A DNA stretch of 58,240 bases from Acidimicrobiaceae bacterium (GTDB lineage: Bacteria > Actinomycetota > Acidimicrobiia > Acidimicrobiales > RAAP-2). The notes below the pieces were generated by a model, which saw only the letters and a program-made list of their open reading frames with translations, was not told where the DNA came from and made no database searches. Shown piece by piece: positions 38,202 to 47,343 of this stretch. Within the stretch, counting starts at the first letter, position 1. Each line of letters opens with the position of its first letter. Made by a program: the position numbers and the translations under genes. Location of the stretch: the NCBI GenBank assembly GCA_027315005.1, contig DAHUZT010000049.1, positions 1 through 58,240 of the forward strand, written 5' to 3'.

Positions 38202-39461
38202 ATGCTGCAGTGGCGAAGGAGGTCAACCGACCGCTTCGAGCGGACGCTGACGAGGGCAGCGTTCCGGCGACGATCGTCACTGACCGCCGGGCTTCTCCTG
38301 GTGACTGCACTGGTGATGACCGGTTGTTCGAGTTCGACACCGTCCGCGTCGAGCTCGGTCGTCCACGGAGACACCGTGCCGACGGTGGCCAACCTCGGAC
38401 CGACCAGCTTCATCAACCCCGGGCCGTTCGCCGCCGGAGAGACCACCCTGTCGCTCGCCGCGGGGGGACCGCTGGTCGAAGTCTGGTACCCGGCACCGCC
38501 GACGTCGATCAAGGGTCACAGCCAGGCCACCTACGACGTCGCCAGTTGGCTGCCGCCCGCGCTCCAGAAGCTGATCCCCCCCGGCTTCACCGGTGCCACC
38601 TACAGGACCGGGGCCTACCGGGGCGTCCCGATCGCATCCGGGCGGTTTCCGCTGGTCGTCTTCACCCACGGCTATTCCGGATTCAGGGACCAGTCCACCT
38701 TCCTCACCTCCCGGCTCGCCACCTGGGGATTCGTGGTAGCTGCACCAGACCTTCCGGACAACGACCTGACCGCCGTTTTGAGCGGTGTCAAGAGCCAGGG
38801 GATAGGGGCGGATATCGCCGAACAGCAGAGAGTCATCAGCCTCATGGCCAACGACGACTCCAACCCGTCGAATCAGTTTCACGGACACCTCGACATGAGC
38901 CGGGTGGCGGCCATCGGGCACTCGCTCGGCGGTGCCATCTCCGAAGGACTTGCGGTATCCGATCCACGGGTCACCACGTTCATCGGCATGGCCGGAGCGA
39001 CCGTCGGTTCCTTCGGGCAGACCAGTACGGGAGCGACGAGCCAGGTGCCCGCCAAGCCTGGGATGCTGATGGTGGGAACGGCAGATCAGGTTGTGAGCCC
39101 GGCTGGTATCGCCAGTTCCTTCGTGGCCATGCGCGCTCCCAAGCGCCTCGTGACGCTGCGCAACTTCGGGCATCTCGTCTTCGCGGACATCTGCGAGATC
39201 GGAGCCGGCCAGGGTGGCCTCGTCGCCATCGCCAACTCGGTCCACATCACCATTCCGCCCAACTTGAAGAAGCTGGCGACTGATGGCTGCAACCCGCCCG
39301 ACACGCCGGTGACCGAGGGCTGGCCTGTGGTGCGCCAGGCGGTCATCGCCCAGCTGCGGCACGTCTTCGGATTCGACCCGTCATTGGCCGGTCTGAGCGG
39401 ACTCGGCGCAGCCTTCCCTCATGTGGTTGCCCGAAACGTCTACGTCGGTCCGGCGAAATGA
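38202..39461 (+). CDS. Secreted alpha/beta hydrolase lipoprotein (PET-hydrolase/chlorophyllase-like)
   Basis: The 419-residue protein has an N-terminal hydrophobic segment with a lipobox (VMTGC at about 38-42), so it should be an exported lipoprotein. The alpha/beta-hydrolase body shows LVVFTHGYSGFRD (oxyanion region), the nucleophile elbow AAIGHSLGGA, LMVGTADQVV (Asp) and FGHLVFADI (His). The arrangement is like extracellular esterases/lipases of the chlorophyllase/cutinase-like type. The start at 38202 has a purine-rich GGGGGAACC upstream and gives a proper signal peptide; an alternative start at 38103 has no resemblance. Confidence 0.86.
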   Translation: MLQWRRRSTDRFERTLTRAAFRRRSSLTAGLLLVTALVMTGCSSSTPSASSSVVHGDTVPTVANLGPTSFINPGPFAAGETTLSLAAGGPLVEVWYPAPPTSIKGHSQATYDVASWLPPALQKLIPPGFTGATYRTGAYRGVPIASGRFPLVVFTHGYSGFRDQSTFLTSRLATWGFVVAAPDLPDNDLTAVLSGVKSQGIGADIAEQQRVISLMANDDSNPSNQFHGHLDMSRVAAIGHSLGGAISEGLAVSDPRVTTFIGMAGATVGSFGQTSTGATSQVPAKPGMLMVGTADQVVSPAGIASSFVAMRAPKRLVTLRNFGHLVFADICEIGAGQGGLVAIANSVHITIPPNLKKLATDGCNPPDTPVTEGWPVVRQAVIAQLRHVFGFDPSLAGLSGLGAAFPHVVARNVYVGPAK

Positions 39462-39497
39462 ACCTGTCGGGTCGATCTCCTGTACGACGCCGGGTCC

Positions 39498-40907
39498 TCA
39501 CATCGGGTGGGCGGCAACCTCGCCAGCGGAGATCGCATCCACGAGCTGGGCGTGGTCCCGCTCGTTCTGCGCCGCGTACCGGCGTGCGAATCGTCCGACC
39601 GCCTGGGTGAAGGTGCCCTTCCTCCCCATGTAGGCATCGATGGCGACAGGATCACCGGTCCGAGCATGGGCTCGGGCGAGGGTCTCACCACAAGCAGTGG
39701 CGAACTCGGCCAGTCGAGGCGCGACCAGCTCGGTACTGGGAATGATCTTCATGTCGCGGAACTGGCGGACGTAGAAATCCTTCGGGCCAAGAGATCCCCA
39801 GCCCACGAAGATGTCGGTCGCGCTCTGGATCAAACGCTTTCCGGCGATCACCCGCTCGCCGTGATGAGTATGCAGGGCGGGCCGGGTGTGAGCCTCGTAG
39901 ACCGAAGGCCCCGCCTGCTTGAATTGCAGGAACAGCGGGTCGGCCCCGCTACCTCCCTCGAAGAGCACCAGGTACACCTGCATACCCACACTGCCGACGC
40001 CCACCACCTGGCGAACCATGTCGACCTCGGTGAAGCGATCGAAAAGGTGCTGCCGATCGTTTCCGAGGCTGAGCCGGTAGTCGGCGATCAGGCGATCGAC
40101 GATGTCGGTCTGTTCATCATCGGCGATGGTGTCACGGATCGGCGGTTCTTCGTTGATCCGAGGCCGGCCGTGGACCGCCGTCGTCAGTTTGGCGAACGCT
40201 CCCCGATGGGTCCGATGTCTCTTCTTCTTGTCGATATGGATCGATACCCGACCGCGATCCGCCGGTTCGAAATAGCGCAGCAGGCTTTCCACGTGCGTGC
40301 CGTCGTACCAGATGTCGAGTTCGGACATCTCCGTGTACCGACGGATCCGTCGGCGGTAGGCCTCCACGGCCGAGGCAACGGCCGCGGTGGCCTTCGGCGT
40401 CCTGATCCCATGTTGACCCGCAAGCACGAACAGGCTCGCCGCCAGGCGCTGCAGGTCCCACTCGAAGGGACCGGGATGGGTCTCGTCGAAGTCGCGCAGG
40501 TCGAACATGAGGTTCCGCTCAGGAGTGGCCCACAGACCGAAGTTGAGCACGTGAGCATCGCCACAGAGTTGCACCGTCAAACCACTGTCGGGCCTGGATG
40601 CGAGGTCGGCCGCCATCACCGACGCCGCACCCCGAAAGTAGTTCCAGGGGGTAAGGGCCATCCGATGGTGTCGGATGGGAAGCAGCTCGGGCACCCGGAT
40701 CTGGTTCTGGGCGAGAATCGTCTGAAGGGCATCTTGGCCACGGGTCGCGGCGCTCCAATCCCCCAGTGCGCCGCGTCGGATCCGCTTTCGGGCAGCTTTG
40801 CCGGACTCTCGCCGCTCATCGGGGGTCGCCGAAAGATCGTGCCGGAGGTGAGAAGGTCCGTTCGAGACGACGGACTCCTGCGTGCGACCTGGATCAGACG
40901 TCGTCAT
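39498..40907 (-). CDS. DUF2252 domain protein
   Basis: The 469-residue protein matches DUF2252, a family of unknown biochemical role with distant kinase-like traits: ALTPWNYFRGAASVMAADL, QLCGDAHVLNFGLWATPERN, MFDLRDFDETHPGPFEWDLQRLAASL, GVGSVGMQVYLVLFEGG, and LARAHARTGDPVAIDAY near the end. GDAHxxNFG is reminiscent of the phosphotransferase catalytic loop. No signal peptide is seen. I chose the ATG at 40907 with AGGGG 6 bases upstream rather than the one 39 bases earlier. It is convergent with the upstream hydrolase and divergent from PhyH. Confidence 0.92.
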   Translation of the reverse strand: MTTSDPGRTQESVVSNGPSHLRHDLSATPDERRESGKAARKRIRRGALGDWSAATRGQDALQTILAQNQIRVPELLPIRHHRMALTPWNYFRGAASVMAADLASRPDSGLTVQLCGDAHVLNFGLWATPERNLMFDLRDFDETHPGPFEWDLQRLAASLFVLAGQHGIRTPKATAAVASAVEAYRRRIRRYTEMSELDIWYDGTHVESLLRYFEPADRGRVSIHIDKKKRHRTHRGAFAKLTTAVHGRPRINEEPPIRDTIADDEQTDIVDRLIADYRLSLGNDRQHLFDRFTEVDMVRQVVGVGSVGMQVYLVLFEGGSGADPLFLQFKQAGPSVYEAHTRPALHTHHGERVIAGKRLIQSATDIFVGWGSLGPKDFYVRQFRDMKIIPSTELVAPRLAEFATACGETLARAHARTGDPVAIDAYMGRKGTFTQAVGRFARRYAAQNERDHAQLVDAISAGEVAAHPM

Positions 40908-41212
40908 GTGATCCCCTCGCTCGACCTTCGCTCCCCGCCGGTTCATCGTCAGGTCGTCATCCGGATTCTACGTGGAGGCTCGAGCGGTTCACCAGTGCCT
41001 CCCGGCCCGGTGGACGAAGGACGAGCGACCGGCGTCGTCAGACCCGGGACATCGAGGTCAGCAACGGACCTGGCGCTCAACGTTGTCTCTCTCGAACTTC
41101 CTGCCTCGATCGCCGAACTCGGTGTCCTCGGCGCCGTCGGTGCGCCTGCTATTCGGGTACCATCACTCTGGCGCTCTCGCAGGAGAACCCGGGTGGTCGG
41201 GATGAGGAGATC

Positions 41213-42043
41213 ATGAGAGCACAGCTCGCCCATCTGTCGTCTACAACCGACGCCGACTCAGTGGCCGAGGCGGTGAAGGCGGACGGTGCGGTCGTCGTGG
41301 ATCGCTTGGTCCCCCTCGAGCTCATGGATCGAATCGCCGACGAGCTCACCCCGAGCATGCAGCGCACCCCGACCGGACCCGACGAGTTCTCCGGGGTCCG
41401 AACCCGACGGACCGGTGCGCTCATCGCCCGTTCACCGTCCAGCCGGCAATTGATCCAGCATCCGCTGATCCTCTCCGCGGTCGGAAAGGTGCTCGAGCAT
41501 GCCTCCAACTTTCAACTGCACCTGACCCAGGCCATCGCCATCGGCGCTGGGGAGCCGGCTCAACCGATCCACCGAGACCAGTGGGCATTCGACTTCTTTC
41601 CCTTCCCAAAGGGTTATGAGGTCCAGTGCAACACGATCTGGGCACAGACCGATTTCACAGAGGACAACGGAGCCACTCGATTGGCGATCGGAAGCAACCA
41701 CGCGGACGACGGGATCACCATTCAGCAGTCCGATACCGTGCCGGCCGAGATGGGACGCGGATCGGTCCTCGTCTATTCCGGAAGCATCTACCACGGTGGA
41801 GGTGCCAACCGCACCGACACCACCCGGATCGGACTCAACATCACCTACAACGTCTCGTGGCTGCGCCAGGAAGAGAACCAATACCTGTCGGTTCCCCGTG
41901 AAGTGACTACCACCCTTTCCACCGACCTCTTGCGGCTGATGGGCTATGGCCGAGGGGCCTATGCCCTGGGATATGTCGACGATCTCCGCGACCCCATCGA
42001 GGTGCTCCGACCCGGAACAGGATCGAACGGCTTTGAGGCCTAA
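41213..42043 (+). CDS. Phytanoyl-CoA dioxygenase family protein (second PhyH)
   Basis: The 276-residue protein fits the PhyH Fe(II)/2-oxoglutarate family: the HxD in PIHRDQWAFDFFPFP (about 119-133), the distal histidine in SIYHGGGANRTDTTRIGLNI, with the arginine for 2-oxoglutarate. It starts SSTTDADSVAEAVKADGAVVVDRLVP, the typical lead-in, and lies 6 bases after GAGGAG. It is much closer to the ectoine-hydroxylase-like and phytanoyl-type branch than to the PhyH at 29404, and the substrate is unknown. It faces the convergent AhpD-like gene, with 68 bases between stops. Confidence 0.9.
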   Translation: MRAQLAHLSSTTDADSVAEAVKADGAVVVDRLVPLELMDRIADELTPSMQRTPTGPDEFSGVRTRRTGALIARSPSSRQLIQHPLILSAVGKVLEHASNFQLHLTQAIAIGAGEPAQPIHRDQWAFDFFPFPKGYEVQCNTIWAQTDFTEDNGATRLAIGSNHADDGITIQQSDTVPAEMGRGSVLVYSGSIYHGGGANRTDTTRIGLNITYNVSWLRQEENQYLSVPREVTTTLSTDLLRLMGYGRGAYALGYVDDLRDPIEVLRPGTGSNGFEA

Positions 42044-42111
42044 TCTGCCTCAGGTCATACCGGCAACAGGCAACCGGCGTGCGGCGGGTTCTTACGCGCC
42101 TCCGCCTCGGA

Positions 42112-42471
42112 TCAATCGGTCAGCTGCGGAGGAGCAGCGTACTCCACGAACGCTTCGAGGGCCCGCGGACCCCAGACCGTTGCCGGTCCACCGTTCATCA
42201 TGATGGCGACACCCATGGCCTCCGCCACCTCGGCCTCGGTCACCCCGTGCCTGGCTGCGCCGCGGGCATGCGCCGCCACACAGCCATCGCACTCTCGAGT
42301 CACAGAGATCGCCAACGCAATCAATTCCTTGGTGGCGGTGCTCAGTGCCCCCTCCGCCATCGCTGCATCGTGAAGCGCCGAATAGTCCGCGAGGACATCA
42401 GGAAGCGCCTCACGGAGCCTGCGTGCTGGTTCCCGCAGCTCGTTCTGCACTTCGCGGGCTCTACCCATCAT
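42112..42471 (-). CDS. Carboxymuconolactone decarboxylase / AhpD-like protein
   Basis: The 119-residue protein has the AhpD fold with the redox motif ECDGCVAAH (two cysteines and the histidine of the CxxC...H pattern) in the helix following KELIALAISVTR. Family members act as alkylhydroperoxidase partners or carboxymuconolactone decarboxylases; the CxxC favours thiol-peroxidase activity. The start has GAGCGC-type purines and no strong site. It is a single gene between PhyH and the site-2 protease. Confidence 0.88.
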   Translation of the reverse strand: MMGRAREVQNELREPARRLREALPDVLADYSALHDAAMAEGALSTATKELIALAISVTRECDGCVAAHARGAARHGVTEAEVAEAMGVAIMMNGGPATVWGPRALEAFVEYAAPPQLTD

Positions 42472-42545
42472 CGCGCTCCTTTTCTCTCTGCGCCTACAGG
42501 CTGGTCACCACCACGCTGATCTCCCGCCGCCGAGGGCACTTTGGG

Positions 42546-43601
42546 TCACCCTGGAACGGCAGCCGTCCGGTGAAGGATCGCCTCGACGTCTCCGGCCGCG
42601 ACCATGCCGCTCACACGTCCGTCGGTGCCGACCGCGAGCGATCGAGACCGGGCCCGGCCGAATGCGTCGAGCGCTGCGGGGAAGAGTGGAGCCGTGGGAT
42701 CGAGGAGGGGCGCCCCGCGATCCGCGACACTTCCGATGGCCACGTCGTGAGCCGCGGTGGCCAACCGCTCGGATGTCAAGAGGCCCAGGTAGCTGCCTTG
42801 GTGTACCACGACCACCGTCAGACCCGGAAGATTCCCCAACGAGCCGACCGCGTCCCCGACCGGCATCCACGCGGGGAGGATCACGGGACGGGTCATCGGC
42901 AGGTCGCCGACCCGGCGATTGCCCAGAGCGGAATGGACCAGTGCGGCCCGACCCTCGCTCCGGGCGCCGAAGAGGACGAAGAGACCGATCAGCACCAGCC
43001 AGAGATCGACGAACACCCCGAAGAGGACCATGGCGAACCCGAACGCCTGGCCCACTCGGACGGCGATCGCCGTGGCCCGCGGCTCAGGGCGGAATCGGGT
43101 CAGCACCGACCGCAACACCCGACCCCCGTCCATCGGGAGCGCGGGCAGCAGGTTGAACCCTGCCAGCACCACGTTGACCCAGGCGAGGTCGACGAGGAGC
43201 CCCCCAGCGGTCAGCGTCGGGGGCCACAGCCTGCCACCGGTGACCACGCTCACCGCCCCCAGGATCACGGCCAGCACCAGGCTGGACAACGGTCCGGCGA
43301 CCGCGATATGCAACTCGTCCTCGGGGGTGCGGGCCAGATCGGGGATCTCCGACGCGCCACCGATTGGGAGGAGCACGATGTCGCGCACGTCGATGCCCCG
43401 TCGCCGAGCTACGAGGCAGTGAGCCAGTTCGTGGAAGACGACCGAGGCGAACAGCAGCACCAGCCACAGCACAGCGCCCATTGCGGCGACAGTCCCGGAA
43501 CCAACCTGGACCATCACCACCAGTATCACGAGCAGCCCGAACGACCAGTGGACGCGGATCGGTATCCCCCGCACCTTGGCGACCTGCAATGCATGCCTCA
43601 T
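42546..43601 (-). CDS. Site-2-type membrane protease (M50B family)
   Basis: The 351-residue protein has several hydrophobic segments and the zinc motif HELAH (H57, E58, H61) in a membrane segment, a second conserved LLPALPMDGG (Asp of the S2P family, about 153-162), and a C-terminal part with CBS-like sequence. It would cleave membrane-embedded substrates such as anti-sigma factors. I chose the ATG at 43601, which has GAGGAG 7 bases upstream. The frame extends upstream across the 7-bp tandem repeat but that part is not conserved. It is divergent from the PAP2 gene. Confidence 0.92.
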   Translation of the reverse strand: MRHALQVAKVRGIPIRVHWSFGLLVILVVMVQVGSGTVAAMGAVLWLVLLFASVVFHELAHCLVARRRGIDVRDIVLLPIGGASEIPDLARTPEDELHIAVAGPLSSLVLAVILGAVSVVTGGRLWPPTLTAGGLLVDLAWVNVVLAGFNLLPALPMDGGRVLRSVLTRFRPEPRATAIAVRVGQAFGFAMVLFGVFVDLWLVLIGLFVLFGARSEGRAALVHSALGNRRVGDLPMTRPVILPAWMPVGDAVGSLGNLPGLTVVVVHQGSYLGLLTSERLATAAHDVAIGSVADRGAPLLDPTAPLFPAALDAFGRARSRSLAVGTDGRVSGMVAAGDVEAILHRTAAVPG

Positions 43602-43705
43602 CTGGCCGCTCCTCTCCCCCGTTCTAACACGCTTGGGGGAGGACCTATGCCCGCCGGGCAGCGATCGGCCTTCGCATGTACTTTGTGTGGTAGGCACGAC
43701 CTCGC

Positions 43706-43782
43706 CGTCGGGCGTCGGGCGTCGGGCGTCGGGCGTCGGGCGTCGGGCGTCGGGCGTCGGGCGTCGGGCGTCGGGCGTCGGT
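43706..43782. repeat. 7-bp tandem repeat (about 11 copies) between the S2P and PAP2 genes
   Basis: Ten exact copies of cgtcggg and a final near-copy (cgtcggt) run from 43706. They lie in the 262-base gap between the divergent site-2 protease and PAP2 genes, 104 bases from the former start. Copy-number change would alter promoter spacing on either side. Confidence 0.95.
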
Positions 43783-43863
43783 ATGGTGTCGGCGCCGTCG
43801 AGGAAATTGCCGGTATCCCCGCATGAGAGCAGACGCTGCGGCTGAGGCGTCCTCGGAGGAGCC

Positions 43864-44628
43864 GTGGCCCAAGAACGAGAATCTTCCGGAGCCGGGCCCG
43901 AGCCGAAGGGCCGAACCGGCCGGGTCTTTGGCGCCGCGGGGCTGCTGATCGCCGTCGCCGCCGGGATATTCGCTGTCGGGCTCCTGGTGGGATTGGTGAT
44001 CGTCGGTCGGCATGGCGGAGACCCGATCCAGGGGTGGGACAATACTGTCGAGCGCTGGTTTCCCCTGCACCGTGGTCCACTCGTCGGAGTGTCGAAGTTC
44101 GTCGCCACCTACTTCGACGCCGCTCCACTCGCCGTCATCTGCGTGGTCCTCAGCACCACCTTGGCCTTCACCCTGCGTACCATCCGGGCCCTCGTCCCCA
44201 TCGTCGCCTACCTCGGAGGCGAGTTCCAAGTCTTCATGATCCGCCAGATCATCCTCCTTCACCGACCTCCGACCGCCAACTACCCGGCACCTGGTGCCAT
44301 CAAAGGCGTGCACGAGACGAGCTATTCGTTCCCGTCCGGCCACTCCGTCGCCGTGACCGCCGTGCTCTTCGCCCTCCTCGGCACCGTGGCGTTGACCCAC
44401 CGGATCTGGTGGCCTTGGCTCGTCGCTCTTCTTGCCTCGCTGTTCGTCATCGACACCCGCCTGGTACTGGGCGTCCACTGGTTCAGCGACGTCACCGTCG
44501 GGTTGGTGCTCGGGGCCATCTGGGGGATCACCGTGGCCGTTGTCGCCCGAGGTGTCGAATGGGACGACGTCCTGGCGGTCATCCGGCCCGTCTCGCACCG
44601 GCTCCTCGGTCGAATCGGGGACGACTGA
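43864..44628 (+). CDS. PAP2-family lipid phosphatase
   Basis: The 254-residue membrane protein has about six hydrophobic segments and the three PAP2 motifs in order: IRQIILLHRP (about 136-145, K/R-x6-RP type), SFPSGHSVAVTA (about 159-170) and DTRLVLGVHWFSDV (about 197-210). These are consistent with dephosphorylation of membrane lipid phosphates such as phosphatidate or undecaprenyl pyrophosphate. The start is a GTG. Its upstream region carries the 7-bp tandem repeat. Confidence 0.93.
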   Translation: MAQERESSGAGPEPKGRTGRVFGAAGLLIAVAAGIFAVGLLVGLVIVGRHGGDPIQGWDNTVERWFPLHRGPLVGVSKFVATYFDAAPLAVICVVLSTTLAFTLRTIRALVPIVAYLGGEFQVFMIRQIILLHRPPTANYPAPGAIKGVHETSYSFPSGHSVAVTAVLFALLGTVALTHRIWWPWLVALLASLFVIDTRLVLGVHWFSDVTVGLVLGAIWGITVAVVARGVEWDDVLAVIRPVSHRLLGRIGDD

Positions 44629-44705
44629 GCCCGGCAACACAGATCCGAAGCGTGATGAGCGCCACGCCTTCTTCAGTCACCCGCGACTCGAACGCCTCCG
44701 GAACC

Positions 44706-45269
44706 TCATCCACGGATCGTCACGATACTGGCCACCATCGAACCGTTCACCCCGAGGGAGCCGATCGTTCTCACCTTGTCCCCTACTTGGAGGCTCGACA
44801 CGCTGGCCGGCGATTTGCCCAGGCGATAGCTCGTCGTCGACGAGGTAGTGACCGTGTGGGCGACACCGGAGCCGGTAGTGAGAGTGAACCCAGCTGTAGT
44901 GAGCGCGCTTACCGTACCTACGAGGCTCGGCAGCAGGATCACGACCGTGGCTGCAGTGGCTGGGGAGGATCCGGGTACCAGGCGGACGCGGACGTGCTCT
45001 CCGATGACGACATCGGAGAGCGTCGCACCGACATGACCCTTTGCGTACTTGGTGGAGCTGTCGAGGGCGACGGACTTCGTCGTACCGTGGGACACGAAGG
45101 AGAGGCGTGACCCGCCGACAGCCGTCACCACTCCGACGACCGCCTTCGACCCATGGCCCTTGACGGCAGAAGTGGATGTCGTAGAGGAGCCGGAGGAACA
45201 GGCTGCGGCGAGCAGGGCGACCGCGACGACGGCGAAGAGCCACATTCTCGTTTTGAACTTGTTGATCAT
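44706..45269 (-). CDS. DUF5666-like lipoprotein
   Basis: The 187-residue protein has a short signal with lipobox LLAAAC at about 19-24 and a beta-rich body of Ser/Thr/Val/Gly segments (VVGVVTAVGGSRLSF, VGTVSALTTAGFTL) typical of DUF5666 proteins. I chose the ATG at 45269, with AGGAG 6 bases upstream, 71 bases after the MacB-like stop. It is probably the last gene of the export operon and may act as its extracytoplasmic partner. The function of the family is unknown. Confidence 0.82.
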   Translation of the reverse strand: MINKFKTRMWLFAVVAVALLAAACSSGSSTTSTSAVKGHGSKAVVGVVTAVGGSRLSFVSHGTTKSVALDSSTKYAKGHVGATLSDVVIGEHVRVRLVPGSSPATAATVVILLPSLVGTVSALTTAGFTLTTGSGVAHTVTTSSTTSYRLGKSPASVSSLQVGDKVRTIGSLGVNGSMVASIVTIRG

Positions 45270-45340
45270 CCCATGCTCCTTGGCGTGTAGGGGGCTCCTT
45301 GGCCCGTGGTGGGTCCGCCGGCTCACGGCGGCGAAGTCCG

Positions 45341-46573
45341 TCATTCGCTTCGGAGGGCAACTATGGGTGAGAGCCGGGCTGCCCGCATGGCCGGATAGAC
45401 ACCGAAGACGAGCCCGATGGCGGTGGCGACAACCAGCGACGTGACGATGGCAAGGGACGAGACGACGATCGAAGTCCCGAGCAGGTGCGGCAAGACGAGG
45501 ATCCCGACGAGTCCGAGCCCCACTCCGAACACACCCCCCGCGAGGCCGATGAGTATTGCCTCGAGGAGGAATTGCCTGAGGATTGCACTGCGAGTGGCGC
45601 CGAGCGCTTTCCGGAGACCGATCTCCGAGACACGTTCGGTCACTGACACCAGCATGATGTTCATCGCACCAATGCCACCCACCAGAAGAGCGATCGTCGC
45701 CACGCCTGCCAGCAGAATTGTGAGTGTGTGGGTGATCAGGCTGGCCGTCGAGAGCAGGCTCGTCTGCGGCGTGATGGTGAAGTCGGCCAATGATGGGCGG
45801 CTCACATGGTGAAGCTGCAAGAGGAGGCTGAACGCCTCGGTGTAGGCAGGACCCATCGTCGCGGAACTTGTGGAGGAGACCAGGATGCCTGAGAGGCTGT
45901 TCGCGAACGGACCGGCACGACCGAAGAGCTGCTCGGCTGTCGAGATGGGAACGATTGCGAGGTTGTCCAGGTTGGTGCTCGCCGATGAACCGGCCGGATT
46001 GAGCACGCCTACGATCGTGAAGGGTATGCCGGCAATGTCGGTGATCTGCCCGACGGGGGAGGTCCCGGGGAACAGACTTGTTGCCACTTCGGAACCGACG
46101 ACGGCGACGCGTGAAGCACTGCTCACCTCATTGGCCGTCAGACCGCTACCGAGGACGACCTGGCGGTTGCGAACCGTCAGGTAGGACGGGGTCGTACCGA
46201 CGACCGGCGCCGTCCAATTGTTGGAGCCTGCCGTAAGCACCTGGCTGCTCTGAAGCACCGGTGCCACTTGGGCGCAGTCGGGACAGTTGGTCTTCGATCC
46301 GAGCGCATTGGCGTCGGTAAGGGTCAGGTCGCCTGCCGTTCCAAGCGCACCGTGGACCGGACCGGTCGTCGTCGATCCTGGGGAGATGATGAGGAGATTG
46401 GTCCCGAGTGCATCGATCTCCGACGTGACGCGGGACTGAGCCCCCTCACCGAGCCCGACAGTGAGGATCACAGCAGCGATCCCGATCAGTATCCCGAGTG
46501 TGGTGAGCGCCGTGCGCAGCCGGCGCTCGACCAGGCTCTCGACTGCGGTACGCAGGGACAGCCAGAAGTTCAT
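45341..46573 (-). CDS. MacB/FtsX-type ABC permease
   Basis: The 410-residue protein has one N-terminal membrane segment (LTTLGILIGIAAVILTVGLGEG, about 24-45), a large extracytoplasmic MacB-PCD domain, and three C-terminal membrane segments of the FtsX domain (IALLVGGIGAMNIMLVSVTERVSEIGLRKALGATR motif). This is the permease of a MacAB-like or lipoprotein-exporter-like system. It starts in a 4-base overlap with the ATPase gene and precedes a DUF5666 lipoprotein. The substrate, a peptide, antibiotic or lipoprotein, is not evident. Confidence 0.93.
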   Translation of the reverse strand: MNFWLSLRTAVESLVERRLRTALTTLGILIGIAAVILTVGLGEGAQSRVTSEIDALGTNLLIISPGSTTTGPVHGALGTAGDLTLTDANALGSKTNCPDCAQVAPVLQSSQVLTAGSNNWTAPVVGTTPSYLTVRNRQVVLGSGLTANEVSSASRVAVVGSEVATSLFPGTSPVGQITDIAGIPFTIVGVLNPAGSSASTNLDNLAIVPISTAEQLFGRAGPFANSLSGILVSSTSSATMGPAYTEAFSLLLQLHHVSRPSLADFTITPQTSLLSTASLITHTLTILLAGVATIALLVGGIGAMNIMLVSVTERVSEIGLRKALGATRSAILRQFLLEAILIGLAGGVFGVGLGLVGILVLPHLLGTSIVVSSLAIVTSLVVATAIGLVFGVYPAMRAARLSPIVALRSE

Positions 46574-47343
46574 TCAGCTGCTCCCTCGCCGATGACCCGA
46601 CCGTCCTGGACCCGAACTTGCCGACCGGCATGAGCGGCGACCCCGGGATCATGGGTGATCAGAATGACGGTGCGGCCACCCGCCCACAAGGCGTCGAGCA
46701 GTGCAAGGACCTCGGTGGACTGCTCACGTGAGAGGTTGCCGGTCGGCTCGTCTGCGAGGATGATCGCGGGCTCGGTGACGAGCGCTCGAGCAATGGCCAC
46801 TCGCTGCTGCTGACCGCCGGAGAGCTCGCTCGGTCGGTGGTCGGCCCGATCGGCGAGGCCGACAGCATCCAGGGCGCTCATAGCCCGATCGGACCGCTCG
46901 CGTTTCGAGGTGACACCTGCATAGCCGAGCGGGAGCTCGACGTTGCGGCGTGCGGAGAGGCGTGTCAAGAGGTGGAACTGCTGGAAGACGAATCCGATTC
47001 GCTCATTGCGGATTGCCGCCAGCTCCGTATCATCGAGATCCTGAACGTTGTGGCCGTCGAGCAGAAATCGGCCTGAGCTCGGAACGTCGAGGCACCCGAG
47101 GATGTGCATGAGGGTCGACTTCCCTGAGCCGGACTGACCCATGATGGCCACGTACTCGCCCGCGGTGATCGTCAGATCCACCTCCTGGAGGGCTTGAACG
47201 GTCGAGGCTCCCATGCCGTAGGTCTTCCAGAGGGAGTGCATCTGGATCAAAGGCGCCTTGTCCCTGTCGGTCGTGCCGAACTGCCCGGTGTCGACGATGA
47301 CCGGTGTTGCCAGCGTATCCTCGTCATCTCCGTGGTCAGCCAC
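46570..47343 (-). CDS. MacB/LolD-type ABC ATPase
   Basis: The 257-residue ATPase has Walker A GQSGSGKST, Q-loop VFQQFHLL, signature LSGGQQQRVAIARAL, Walker B IILADEPTGNL and switch ITHDPG. This is the MacB/LolD/FtsE type, paired with the FtsX-type permease that follows with a 4-base overlap. I chose the GTG at 47343, which overlaps the HlyD-like stop by 8 bases; the frame further upstream overlaps the HlyD gene and lacks resemblance. Confidence 0.93.
   Translation of the reverse strand: MADHGDDEDTLATPVIVDTGQFGTTDRDKAPLIQMHSLWKTYGMGASTVQALQEVDLTITAGEYVAIMGQSGSGKSTLMHILGCLDVPSSGRFLLDGHNVQDLDDTELAAIRNERIGFVFQQFHLLTRLSARRNVELPLGYAGVTSKRERSDRAMSALDAVGLADRADHRPSELSGGQQQRVAIARALVTEPAIILADEPTGNLSREQSTEVLALLDALWAGGRTVILITHDPGVAAHAGRQVRVQDGRVIGEGAAE

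Noticed and set aside
39507-41216. 569-codon plus-strand frame opposite DUF2252
   Set aside because: Antisense of a well-matched DUF2252 protein, low complexity.
43706-43782. Possible CRISPR-like array
   Set aside because: Perfect 7-bp units without spacers, a simple tandem repeat.
42345-43826. 493-codon plus-strand frame opposite the site-2 protease
   Set aside because: His/Gln/Pro/Glu-rich antisense of a protein with HELAH and LPMDGG.
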